From Spirochaetales bacterium (lineage in GTDB: Bacteria; Spirochaetota; Spirochaetia; Sphaerochaetales; Sphaerochaetaceae), in the NCBI GenBank assembly GCA_028723145.1, contig JAQYFM010000089.1:1-18470 (forward strand): a DNA stretch of 18,470 nt, in the 5' to 3' direction. Made by a program: the position numbers and the translations under genes. This document shows positions 5,892 to 14,003 of the stretch, in pieces. Every line of letters begins with the position of its first letter. Position 1 is the stretch's first letter. The notes beneath the pieces were generated by a model, which saw nothing but the letters and a program-made list of their open reading frames with translations, was not told where the DNA came from and ran no database searches.

Positions 5892-8766
5892 GAGTTAATT
5901 TAAGTGTTTTAATCATGAAGGGTGAGAAGCTAATTTCTTGCCCTTCAAACTTTGTAAAGTGCTCTTCAATTAAATCAGAGTCATATACCTCTTTAACTCT
6001 ATTATCATAACAAATTGTTATTAAGCCTTGGCTACCCTCTGCTTCATAGAATCTTAAAATGATACCATCACGATCTTCACTTACCTTCACGCTATCGAGG
6101 ATAACACTACCACGCTCACACCTCCAGCTAAAAGGAAGAGATGGCATATACTGCCCATCACAATCATATCCTGCACGTATTGCACTACGAAGGCCTTCTG
6201 CACCACCATTTGCAAAGTAACAGGAATAACTAAATTCATGGTGCCCGATATCAGCACTTGGGTCTGGAGCCTTTGGACTACGTAATAGAGAAATACTAGC
6301 TTCTCCATTTTTAACTCTATAGCCATATTTACTATCACTAGTCATGATAAGTGAGTTTTGAGTATCGCCAAGGTGCACAAACCTTCCAGCAGGCACCTCA
6401 AATTGAGCTCTTTCAACTGTTGTGCTATCCCCAGTACTACGACTAATGTAACCAAAAGGAACTGCAAAGTTTGCATATGGAGAATTAATCACGCTATCAA
6501 ATTCAGCTCTCAATATCTTATGTTTTTCGTTCCAATCAACTACTGTGTAGAAATCAATTTTAGCATCCGAAGCTCTAACAATTATTCTTTGCTCGAGCTT
6601 TGATGTATTTGATAACTCAGCATTAACTTTAATTAAAACATCATCACCAGCTTCTTCGATTGATACACTATTAATACCACTAATTCTCTTTCTGAGAGGA
6701 ATCATATCAGACTCCATATCCCAAGCGTCCCAATTTACTGTTTCATCAGGAGAGAAAGTAATTGTATTAAATGACTTTCCACTCTTAACAAGCTCTCTTG
6801 AATTTACTACTACAGATGAAAAACCTCCCATTCCATCTGGAATTAGTTTTCCCCAAGGAGCAATGATAGCACCATCCTTTATGAAAACCTTTCCTGCTAG
6901 CTTTTCTTTTTTATAAGCAAAGTGGAAATCACTTGAAAGAGAGGAAGCATTTAATTTCTCTTTTACTTTTGAAACCATTTGTAATGCGTTTTTATAACTC
7001 TCTACAGCCTCATCCATTGCCTCTTTGATACAAGAACCAGGAAGGATATCATGGAATTGGTTAGTTAGTAGAATCTTCCATGCGTCCGTAATAAGGTTGA
7101 GAGATGACTTAACACGTTCACTTAAACCTTCCTTAACAAAGGCTTCTGAAATTAAGATATCTACCTCTTCTAAAGCTCTTTCAAGCATCCTATTACACTT
7201 CTTTACCTCTGCTTGTACAGTATAAGTTCCTCTATGTAATTCAAGATATAATTCACCCTTATATGTTGGAAGGTTATCTGTTGATGCAAAAATCCTTTCC
7301 ATGGCACTTTGAAGTGTTACCCAGCTATTTTTAGGAAGTCCTTGAAGGTCATGCATTCTCTCAAGGTTCTCAATATCCTCAAGCATAGTACCACCACCGC
7401 CATCACCTTCTCCAATACTTCTAAGCAGTGTATCTTGAATATCCTTATGCCTAATTTTGTTGTAAACATGCATTATCTGTTCAGGTTCATTTTTGCCTTC
7501 ATATGCATCAACAATCATATGAGAAGGTATTTTGGTTCCGTCCAAGCCCTCCCACATAAATAAATCATAAGGGAAAGCATTTGTATCATTCCAACCAATT
7601 TTACTAGTAACAAAATAATCAATCCCCGATTTCTTCAATATTTGAGGAAGCTGTGCATTGTAACCAAATGAATCAGGAACCCAAAATACATTACCCTTTA
7701 CAGAGCCAAATAGCTCTCTAATTAGCTTTCTACCAAAAATGAATTGTCTTACAAAGGATTCTCCCGAAGGGAGCATGCAATCAGGCTCAACCCAGCTAAT
7801 ACCTTGGACCTCAAACCTTCCACCTTTTTCAGCTTCCTTTAGTTTTTCAAATATCGATGGATAGCGGTCTTTAACAGCTTTCATTTGAACTGGTTGAGTA
7901 AAAGTAAACTTAAATTCAGGATATTTTTCTAGATACTTCATCATTTGAGAAAGAGTTCTAGCAGCCTTTCTCTCTGTTTCATTTATTGGCCAAAGCCATG
8001 CATGGTCTAAGTGAGCATTTCCTATTGAAAGAATTGTTGGACAGATAGTTCCATTGTGAGATTCTAATGTTGGCCTAAGCATTTCTTTAGCTCTCTTTGC
8101 CATTTCATCTAAACATTCATCACTTGATGAAAAATCAAGAGTAATTAATGCCTTATGCATATTAGATAAAACACTTTGATATAAAAGAGATTTTTCATCT
8201 AATGTAGCTAATAAGCCTCTTAAAACCACACAATCGAAATAAAGGCTCCAAGTATTAGGATTCTTCTTTAGTAGCACTGGCTTTGAAAAGGTTAAAGGAT
8301 AGCTTTTCTTTCTCATTGCAACAGCTGTTAATACTCTACCCCCTTCACTAGGATGGTATCCAGGGAATAAGTGGCCACCCCATGCTTCAAGCAGGATATC
8401 AAAATTATCAGAAAATGGAGTAATATCAAAAAGTGGATGGAATGGGTTAATTGCTCCCTGAGGCTTAGAATCAATATAAACAAAAGTATCTGTTTCAGTA
8501 GAAAGATTTAAATAGTACTCAGTATTAGCTTCCTTCTTATATTTAATTTGGCTTTTAAATAAAGTATTAATCCAAGGATGAGCCCAAAAGTGAGGGAAAG
8601 CTTCTACCTCTTTAAAAGAAACATCATCTAAATTGAAGTTTTCATTCAAAGCTTCCTTTTTATCTGCAGTAACCCACTTAAAGGAACTATCAATTTCTGT
8701 AAGTTTTCTTCTATTTAATTCATTAATTGAAATATCAATACGTTTTATTGCTTTTGTATATAACAT
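5881..8766 (-). CDS. GH38 alpha-mannosidase
   Basis: This 961-residue enzyme hydrolyses alpha-mannosides with a zinc-dependent retaining mechanism. The GH38 catalytic domain starts near residue 245: NAHLDHAWLWP (250-260) supplies the zinc ligands His252 and Asp254, and WVPDSFGYN (362-370) holds the nucleophile Asp365. EGDGGGG and TNQFHDILPGSC follow, the latter with a further zinc-binding His. An N-terminal beta-sandwich region of about 240 residues and a C-terminal beta-rich region complete the usual length of bacterial members. There is no signal peptide, so it works on imported oligosaccharides in the cytoplasm. The start ATG has GGAG at 8773-8776. It is the last gene of the ABC-importer operon and lies downstream of an intercistronic hairpin. 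Exact linkage specificity cannot be read from sequence. Confidence 0.93.
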   Translation of the reverse strand: MLYTKAIKRIDISINELNRRKLTEIDSSFKWVTADKKEALNENFNLDDVSFKEVEAFPHFWAHPWINTLFKSQIKYKKEANTEYYLNLSTETDTFVYIDSKPQGAINPFHPLFDITPFSDNFDILLEAWGGHLFPGYHPSEGGRVLTAVAMRKKSYPLTFSKPVLLKKNPNTWSLYFDCVVLRGLLATLDEKSLLYQSVLSNMHKALITLDFSSSDECLDEMAKRAKEMLRPTLESHNGTICPTILSIGNAHLDHAWLWPINETERKAARTLSQMMKYLEKYPEFKFTFTQPVQMKAVKDRYPSIFEKLKEAEKGGRFEVQGISWVEPDCMLPSGESFVRQFIFGRKLIRELFGSVKGNVFWVPDSFGYNAQLPQILKKSGIDYFVTSKIGWNDTNAFPYDLFMWEGLDGTKIPSHMIVDAYEGKNEPEQIMHVYNKIRHKDIQDTLLRSIGEGDGGGGTMLEDIENLERMHDLQGLPKNSWVTLQSAMERIFASTDNLPTYKGELYLELHRGTYTVQAEVKKCNRMLERALEEVDILISEAFVKEGLSERVKSSLNLITDAWKILLTNQFHDILPGSCIKEAMDEAVESYKNALQMVSKVKEKLNASSLSSDFHFAYKKEKLAGKVFIKDGAIIAPWGKLIPDGMGGFSSVVVNSRELVKSGKSFNTITFSPDETVNWDAWDMESDMIPLRKRISGINSVSIEEAGDDVLIKVNAELSNTSKLEQRIIVRASDAKIDFYTVVDWNEKHKILRAEFDSVINSPYANFAVPFGYISRSTGDSTTVERAQFEVPAGRFVHLGDTQNSLIMTSDSKYGYRVKNGEASISLLRSPKAPDPSADIGHHEFSYSCYFANGGAEGLRSAIRAGYDCDGQYMPSLPFSWRCERGSVILDSVKVSEDRDGIILRFYEAEGSQGLITICYDNRVKEVYDSDLIEEHFTKFEGQEISFSPFMIKTLKLTLNL

Positions 8767-8788
8767 CTATTTCTCCATTTTCAAATAA

Positions 8789-8809
8789 TGCTCCGCAGAG
8801 CGCGGAGCA
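8789..8809 (-). other. Intercistronic hairpin before the GH38 gene
   Basis: TGCTCCGC (8789-8796) pairs with GCGGAGCA (8802-8809), an 8-bp GC-rich stem with a 5-nt loop, between the PLP-enzyme stop and the GH38 start. Only TTATTT follows on the minus strand, so it is at most a weak terminator; an mRNA-end stabiliser or attenuator is as likely. Confidence 0.6.
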
Positions 8810-8814
8810 AAGAC

Positions 8815-9978
8815 TTAAAGTGTTTTTAATGCTTTTTCTAAATCAGCAATTAATACATCAGGATCTTCAAGACCTATATGTACCCTTACTAAACTTACTT
8901 TATCATCAGGCACTGCTTCACCCTTCTTATAGTGTGTTGCAGCTGGGAATACTAAACTTTCATAGCCACCCCAGCTAACAGCCTTCTTAAAGTAATAAAG
9001 GCTATCAGTAAACCTTCTAACGGCTTCTACTTCTCGGGTTTTTAGTCTAAATGAGAATAGTCCACTTCCTCCTCTAAGCTGCTTTCTTGCAAGCTCCTTT
9101 TGTTCATAGGAATCAAGCATAGGATATAAAACAGACTCAACCTCATCTCTACCCTCTAAGAATTTGGCAACCTTTAAAGCATTTTGATAGTGAATAGGAA
9201 GTCTTACATGTAGAGTTCTTAGATTTCTTAAAATTAGCCATGCCATCATAGGATCTGGAACAGGTCCAAGAGCTTGGAACTCTGTTTCAAATAAATGAAC
9301 CATATCCTCTTCACTTTTACCAACAATAACACCACCAAGAATATCGGAGTTTCCTCCAATATATTTTGAAGCAGAATGAACTACAAAATCGATTCCATAA
9401 TCGAGAGGATTTTGGAAAATTGGAGTAGCCCAAGTGTTATCAATAATTGTCTTAATACCATGTTTTTTAGCTAAAGCAGAAACAGCTTCTAGATTCTGAA
9501 GTCTAAAAGTAAATGAGGTAGGACTTTCAAGATAAATAACTCTAGTGTTTGGTCTTATTGCATTTTCAAAGTTTTTAATATCTCTTCCATCTACAAAAGT
9601 ACATTCAACGCCATAGCGACTTAAATAGGTTCCAGCGATATAATGTGCCCAATCATAGGAGTCTTCAACCATAATTATATGGTCATTTCCCTTCAAGCAA
9701 CTAAAGATTGCTAAGCTAATTGCAGCAACACCAGAGGTAACAAGTTTAGCTCTTGCACCGTGTTCTAGAGCTGCAAGCTTCTCCTCACAAAGGTTTACAG
9801 TAGGGTTGTTACCTCTTGTGTAAATATAGTGAGAAGGTTCATCTGATAATGCCTCCTGAAAGGCATCAAAGGATGGGAAACTAAAGATTGATGTTTGAAA
9901 TATTGGAGGACTAACAGCCCCAAATGGGAGATCATGCTCTCCCATATGTAAAAGAATATCTGAAATCTCTTTTGGCAT
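8815..9978 (-). CDS. Trans-sulfuration-type PLP enzyme (cystathionine lyase/synthase family)
   Basis: The 387-residue protein has the hallmarks of the Cys/Met metabolism PLP family. YIYTRGNNPT (51-60) binds the cofactor phosphate from the neighbouring subunit. TSGVAAISLAIF (81-92), ESPTSF and IIDNTWATP (178-186, Asp180 to the pyridine nitrogen) follow, and HSASKYIGGNSD (201-212) has the Schiff-base Lys205. Members act as cystathionine beta- or gamma-lyase, gamma-synthase or methionine gamma-lyase; I cannot choose among them. Its place is odd: it starts 3 nt after the stop of a sugar ABC permease and precedes an alpha-mannosidase, so it belongs to a glycan operon rather than a sulfur amino acid operon. 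It is cytoplasmic. The ribosome-binding site (AAAGGG, within the permease end) is moderate. Family secure; role in this operon unknown. Confidence 0.85.
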   Translation of the reverse strand: MPKEISDILLHMGEHDLPFGAVSPPIFQTSIFSFPSFDAFQEALSDEPSHYIYTRGNNPTVNLCEEKLAALEHGARAKLVTSGVAAISLAIFSCLKGNDHIIMVEDSYDWAHYIAGTYLSRYGVECTFVDGRDIKNFENAIRPNTRVIYLESPTSFTFRLQNLEAVSALAKKHGIKTIIDNTWATPIFQNPLDYGIDFVVHSASKYIGGNSDILGGVIVGKSEEDMVHLFETEFQALGPVPDPMMAWLILRNLRTLHVRLPIHYQNALKVAKFLEGRDEVESVLYPMLDSYEQKELARKQLRGGSGLFSFRLKTREVEAVRRFTDSLYYFKKAVSWGGYESLVFPAATHYKKGEAVPDDKVSLVRVHIGLEDPDVLIADLEKALKTL

Positions 9979-9981
9979 TTT

Positions 9982-10830
9982 TTAACCCTTTACACCACCA
10001 TCAGTAAGTCCTGCAACGATGTATTTTTGTCCAATACCAAATACGATCATTGTAGGTAAAAGTGCGACTACAATACCAGCACTCATTAAGTCCCAGCTAA
10101 CACCAGCCTTAGAAATAAATGAGTTAAGTGCTACAGGTACTGTATATTTAGTTGCTTTGTTAATAAGCATTACAGATAAAAATAGTTCATTCCAAATGTT
10201 AATGAAGGCAAAGCAGAAGATTGCTGCAATACCAGGAAGTGTTGTTGGAAGTACTACATGTACAATTGACTGTATCATGTTACATCCATCAATCTTGGCA
10301 GCTTCCTCCAAGCTTACAGGAATTCTATCAAAGAAGCTTCGGCTCATAATTGTACAGAATGCTACAACAGTGCCGATGTAAACAAAGATTAAAGTTCCAT
10401 GGTTATCTACTAACTTTAACTTTGAAAACATTGTAAAGAGTGGGACCATCAACATGAAGGATGGAATTGTTTGAGTAAAGTACATCAAAACTTCCAAAAA
10501 GCCTTTTGCTTTGATAGCTCTCATTCTTGAGAGAGCAAATCCTGATAGAATTGATATTACCATAGCTCCACATGATGCAATTATTGTAACTTTAAATGAG
10601 TTAAAGAAGTATCTACCAAAATTTGAATAGGTAAAAAGCTTCTTATATGCATCAAAGGAAGGATTACTTGGCCAATAAATCAAAGGAATAGCATATAGCT
10701 CCTTTGCACCCTTTAAGCTTGTAATGAAAATCCAAAACAAAGGGAGAACTGCAACTAATAAAAAGGCAGCAAGAATAATTACTCTAGCAGTTGTTCCTGC
10801 AATTCTTTTAGCTTTTTTTGCACTTATCAT
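9982..10830 (-). CDS. Sugar ABC transporter permease, MalG type
   Basis: This 282-residue inner-membrane protein has about six transmembrane segments, the first near residues 13-33. The cytoplasmic EAA loop EEAAKIDGCNMIQSIVHVVLP, which docks on the ATPase, lies in the second half. The length and the C-terminal GLTDGGVKG are typical of MalG/LacG-type (CUT1) permeases, which import oligosaccharides. It pairs with the upstream permease, whose stop it overlaps as ATGA; GGAGG lies 7 nt before the ATG within that gene. No ATPase gene follows, so a shared MsmK-like ATPase encoded elsewhere is presumed. Substrate unknown; the GH38 gene downstream hints at mannose-containing oligosaccharides. Confidence 0.92.
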   Translation of the reverse strand: MISAKKAKRIAGTTARVIILAAFLLVAVLPLFWIFITSLKGAKELYAIPLIYWPSNPSFDAYKKLFTYSNFGRYFFNSFKVTIIASCGAMVISILSGFALSRMRAIKAKGFLEVLMYFTQTIPSFMLMVPLFTMFSKLKLVDNHGTLIFVYIGTVVAFCTIMSRSFFDRIPVSLEEAAKIDGCNMIQSIVHVVLPTTLPGIAAIFCFAFINIWNELFLSVMLINKATKYTVPVALNSFISKAGVSWDLMSAGIVVALLPTMIVFGIGQKYIVAGLTDGGVKG

Positions 10831-11708
10831 AAGTCATCCTCCGATTTCTTCATAACCTTTAGATAGATTATTGAGTAAGTTAATAGGAATACCATGATAA
10901 TTACGCCAATAGCAGAACCTTGACCATAGTCATACTCTGTAAATACCTTAGTAACCATACTTGTAGCGAGGATATTTGTTGAGTTAACAGGACCTCCTTG
11001 AGTCATTGCATAGATGATATCAGGGAAGTTCATTATCCACATTGTTCTTAATAAAACAGTAGATACAATAGTTGGCTTTATGTATGGGATTGTAACAGAA
11101 AATAGCTGTTGAACACTTCCACATCCATCAATTGTTGCAGCTTCATAGAGTTCTTTTGGAACAGATTGAAGGGCAGCAAGAAGCATAATTCCAAAATATG
11201 GAACACCATACCATACATTTGTAATAACAACACTTACCATAGCCCATTTAGGTTCTGAGAGCCAACCAATATTACTCTTAATAATACCAGCCTTCATAAG
11301 TAAATCGTTAATTACACCAAACTGTCCATTAAATAGCCATGACCAAATAAGACCGATAGCAAATCCACAAAGTGCCCATGTATAGAATACAAAGCCACAA
11401 TATACACTTCTTCCTGGGAATGGCTTACGAAGCATCATAGCAAGTAAAAAACCAAGTAAGAATTGAAATACTAGGGAGAAGAATACCCAAAGTACTGTAT
11501 TCCATAATACTTGTAAAAAGTTAATGTTTGTACTTTTTATTACATTCTTAAAGTTTTCAAGGCCTATATAATGTATGTCCTTTAGGTTGAACAAATTATA
11601 GTTTTGAAAGGCCATTTGTACGCCCTTAGCGAGCGGGAAATAGATAAGTAGCCCAATAAATAGCAGGGCTGGGATCATCATTACAGCATACCATTTATTA
11701 TCTTTCAC
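10827..11708 (-). CDS. Sugar ABC transporter permease, MalF type
   Basis: This roughly 293-residue membrane protein has a first hydrophobic segment (MMIPALLFIGLLIYFPLAKG), the FxNYNLF stretch common in CUT1 permeases, and the EAA loop YEAATIDGCGSVQQLFSVTIP. It forms the channel with the MalG-type partner encoded next. A TTG at 11723 would lengthen it by five residues, but that codon sits inside the ribosome-binding site. GTG at 11708 follows GGAGGAGG with 5 nt spacing and is preferred. It is preceded by the solute-binding protein gene and an intercistronic hairpin. Confidence 0.92.
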   Translation of the reverse strand: MKDNKWYAVMMIPALLFIGLLIYFPLAKGVQMAFQNYNLFNLKDIHYIGLENFKNVIKSTNINFLQVLWNTVLWVFFSLVFQFLLGFLLAMMLRKPFPGRSVYCGFVFYTWALCGFAIGLIWSWLFNGQFGVINDLLMKAGIIKSNIGWLSEPKWAMVSVVITNVWYGVPYFGIMLLAALQSVPKELYEAATIDGCGSVQQLFSVTIPYIKPTIVSTVLLRTMWIMNFPDIIYAMTQGGPVNSTNILATSMVTKVFTEYDYGQGSAIGVIIMVFLLTYSIIYLKVMKKSEDDL

Positions 11709-11732
11709 TTTTTCCTCCTCCAATTACGAATA

Positions 11733-11756
11733 CAGGGCCGCAAACTCGCAGCCCTG
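11733..11756 (-). other. GC-rich intercistronic hairpin after the solute-binding protein gene
   Basis: On the minus strand CAGGGCTGC pairs with GCGGCCCTG (9 bp, one G-T pair) around a 6-nt loop. No T-run follows; the ribosome-binding site of the MalF-type gene comes next. Such hairpins after a solute-binding protein gene usually protect the upstream message or reduce read-through, so that binding protein exceeds permease. Confidence 0.7.
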
Positions 11757-11782
11757 ACCATTAATTCTTATTAAGGAAAAAA

Positions 11783-13048
11783 TTACTTGGTCCAGAAATC
11801 GCTGAGGATCTTGATAGTATCATCAACAGAAGCCTTACCAAGGAGCATGTTCTGCATAGCGTTCATGTGAACAGTACCATACTCTGTGAAGCGTGGATCG
11901 CTAAGTGGGAACTTAACAAATACTGTATCTTCGCCACTGATTGCATCTGACCATGCTTTATAGATACCCATGCTGAACATATCTGAAATTTCATAAGCAC
12001 CCTTATTTACTGGGAGAGCACCATAGAATTCACAAATTCTAGCATTTACTTCTGCGCTTACCATGTACTGGATAAACTTGAAAGCTTCTTCTTTGTGCTT
12101 TGAGTTCTCTGCAACTGCAAGACCTGCAAAACCATAGTCAAGATATCTCTTTCCTGAAGCACCTGTTGGAACAGGGATTACTGTGTACTGTGATTCATCA
12201 AGAGCATCCTTAACAGAACCTACTGCATCTGGATCCTGGAATAAGAATGGAGTTGTACCTGAGATAAAGCCGTTAATCTGTTCTGCATAACCCCAGTTAA
12301 CTGCATCTGAAGGACTGCTATTCTTGAAGAGGTTGAGGTAGTCATTCATAGCTTTCTTACCACCCTCAGTATTGAGGTAGAATGTACCATCCTTTGTGAA
12401 GTAAAGGTTATCTTCATTGATGTTTGCAACTTCAGGAAGCATCATGATATCAGTAGTCTTACAAGGTGTACCTTTACCTCTGATAGCAAGTGAGTACTGT
12501 CCCTTAGCTGGATCTGCAACTGCTGCACATGCTGCATAGAATTCATCAAGTGTCTTTGGAAGAGCAATACCCTTTTCCTTTAAGATATCTGTTCTAACCA
12601 TGAGACCTTTAATATAGAGGTACTGAGGAATGAAATATGTTGTATCACCCATTGAAGCACCAGCAAGAAGAGCAGCTTCTACTAACTGATCCTTTGCACC
12701 CCAAGAATCAACCTGAGAACCGATATCAGCAAGAAGACCTGCATTAATTAATGTTGCAACTGAGTTATCTCTAATTTCACAAATATCAACATCCTGTCCA
12801 GCCTGAAGCATTGAAGCAAGCTTTGTCTCAGCCTGTTCATATGGAGGAGATACAAGATCAATCTTAATATTTGGGTTTTCTGCTTCAAAAGCAGCAATTG
12901 CTTCTTCAAGAACAAGTGTTCTTTCAGGAGATGTCATTACTTCTACAAAAGTAAGAGTTACAGTGTCATTCTTTTCTGCAGCACCCTGTGCAAATACAGG
13001 AGAGATTAAAAGAGCGACAGCTACTAAAATAGTTAATAGTTTTTTCAT
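11783..13048 (-). CDS. Extracellular sugar-binding protein (family 1) of ABC importer
   Basis: The 421-residue protein starts with a signal peptide (MKKLL, hydrophobic core, cleavage near VFA-QG around residue 20) and the GAAEK sequence often seen after the leader in spirochaetal binding proteins. There is no lipobox Cys, so it may be periplasmic or exported without a lipid anchor. AFEAENPNIKIDLV (around residues 53-66) and the repeated alpha/beta pattern match family 1 binding proteins for oligosaccharides. GGAGG lies 5 nt before ATG. It heads the operon with its own promoter at 13079-13107, isolated from the upstream operon by the terminator at 13136-13165. Ligand not readable from sequence. 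Confidence 0.92.
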   Translation of the reverse strand: MKKLLTILVAVALLISPVFAQGAAEKNDTVTLTFVEVMTSPERTLVLEEAIAAFEAENPNIKIDLVSPPYEQAETKLASMLQAGQDVDICEIRDNSVATLINAGLLADIGSQVDSWGAKDQLVEAALLAGASMGDTTYFIPQYLYIKGLMVRTDILKEKGIALPKTLDEFYAACAAVADPAKGQYSLAIRGKGTPCKTTDIMMLPEVANINEDNLYFTKDGTFYLNTEGGKKAMNDYLNLFKNSSPSDAVNWGYAEQINGFISGTTPFLFQDPDAVGSVKDALDESQYTVIPVPTGASGKRYLDYGFAGLAVAENSKHKEEAFKFIQYMVSAEVNARICEFYGALPVNKGAYEISDMFSMGIYKAWSDAISGEDTVFVKFPLSDPRFTEYGTVHMNAMQNMLLGKASVDDTIKILSDFWTK

Positions 13049-13078
13049 TCTGACCTCCGAAAAATATTCGATGGTTGT

Positions 13079-13107
13079 ATTATAAAGTCACTATTTTGTA
13101 AATACAA
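13079..13107 (-). promoter_or_regulatory. Promoter of the importer / GH38 operon
   Basis: On the minus strand TTGTAT (13102-13107), a 17-bp spacer and a perfect TATAAT (13079-13084) precede the binding-protein gene. Transcription would start near 13072, giving a leader of about 24 nt. A 14-bp palindrome, TTTGTA-AA-TACAAA (13095-13108), covers the -35 and could be a repressor site. Confidence 0.65.
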
Positions 13108-13135
13108 ATTATTTATTCATTTTTTTTTACAAAAG

Positions 13136-13165
13136 TAAAAAAAAGCTCCAGCATATAGCTGAAGC
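13136..13165 (-). terminator. Intrinsic terminator of the sulfatase / GH88 operon
   Basis: On the minus strand GCTTCAGC pairs with GCTGGAGC (8 bp, one G-T pair; plus 13158-13165 and 13145-13152) around TATAT, followed directly by eight T. It lies 9 nt beyond the stop of the discoidin-like gene and separates the two operons. Confidence 0.85.
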
Positions 13166-13174
13166 AAAAACTAA

Positions 13175-13951
13175 TTATTTCCAAACTCGTTCTTTTCCAT
13201 AAACCTCTGCTTGGATTAACGCTGGGAATGGAGAAGGATCATCACTCTTAATTAGGTTACAAATAGTAAGGGAAGAAACGATTTTAGGAGAGAATACGAA
13301 TTCCTGTCTTCCATCCTTCTTCTCTAGCTCAAAAACAAGCTCTGAGCCATCAGAGAATTTTATTGTACAGCGATCCCACCAAGCATCGTGAGGAAAATCA
13401 GCACGAGTGTACATAATTATTCTATCAATTATCATTTCATTACCAAATTCTAGATATAGTTCTGCATTTGGATCTCTATTAATTCCCCAGCTTTCAAATG
13501 GCCATTTTCCATGAGACGATGAAGCAACAACACCATCAAAAGCATTACGAGATGCAAATACACTCTCACCTCTTGTCTCAATATTTGCCTTTGAATGAGG
13601 GAAGATAGAATCATTTGTATGACCATCATATGGGTTATAAGCTACATTTCTATATTGATATTCAAAGTCGTATGCTTTACGCATATACATATAATGAATA
13701 TTTCCAGTAAAAACTCTTTGGTCGTAGCAGTCCTTTTTTTCATTAAAAGGGATAGGGAAAATAAAATCCTTTCCATTTGAATAGATAATTGCTCTTCCAA
13801 GTCCTAAATCAATAAGATAGTGACCTTTCTCAAGATTTTTTAATACAATTGCATCTCCTGCTTCAAACTCTTGGTTAAAAACTAAATAAACTTCTACTTC
13901 ACCACTTTTTGAAGCAATAATATTATCTTCTCTTTTAATAGCTATTTCCAT
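13175..13951 (-). CDS. Cytoplasmic discoidin-like (F5/8 type C-like) protein, putative carbohydrate binding
   Basis: I do not know a characterised member. The 258-residue protein has two parts. The first 110 residues look beta-rich. From about residue 115 a discoidin-like jelly roll is suggested by FPHSKANIETRGESVFASRN, AFDGV, ESWGINRDPNAELYLEFG, IDRIIMYTRADFPHD and a closing DDPSPFPALIQAEVYG. Discoidin domains often bind glycans and are usually secreted, yet no signal peptide is present here, so it should be cytoplasmic. The start at ATG 13951 has AAGGAG six nt upstream; a TTG directly before it is unlikely. It is the last gene of the sulfatase/GH88 operon, 52 nt after the second sulfatase, and is followed by the terminator. 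A role as enzyme or sugar-binding accessory is open. Confidence 0.65.
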   Translation of the reverse strand: MEIAIKREDNIIASKSGEVEVYLVFNQEFEAGDAIVLKNLEKGHYLIDLGLGRAIIYSNGKDFIFPIPFNEKKDCYDQRVFTGNIHYMYMRKAYDFEYQYRNVAYNPYDGHTNDSIFPHSKANIETRGESVFASRNAFDGVVASSSHGKWPFESWGINRDPNAELYLEFGNEMIIDRIIMYTRADFPHDAWWDRCTIKFSDGSELVFELEKKDGRQEFVFSPKIVSSLTICNLIKSDDPSPFPALIQAEVYGKERVWK

Positions 13952-14003
13952 CAAAAACTCCTTAGTAATTAATCATACATTCTCTTAATTATTAATTCTA
14001 TCT

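Noticed and set aside
5916..5947. Hairpin (TGAAGGG with CCCTTCA) near the convergent gene ends as a terminator
   Set aside because: It lies within the GH38 coding region, its loop region is long and poorly paired, and no T-run follows on either strand.
10019..10381. 120-codon plus-strand frame
   Set aside because: Antisense to the MalG-type permease, with a composition that mirrors it and no ribosome-binding site.
13121..13144. TTTTTTTTAC / GTAAAAAAAA stem as a separate regulatory hairpin
   Set aside because: Half of it is the T-run of the terminator at 13136-13165; the stem is almost all A-T and probably not stable.
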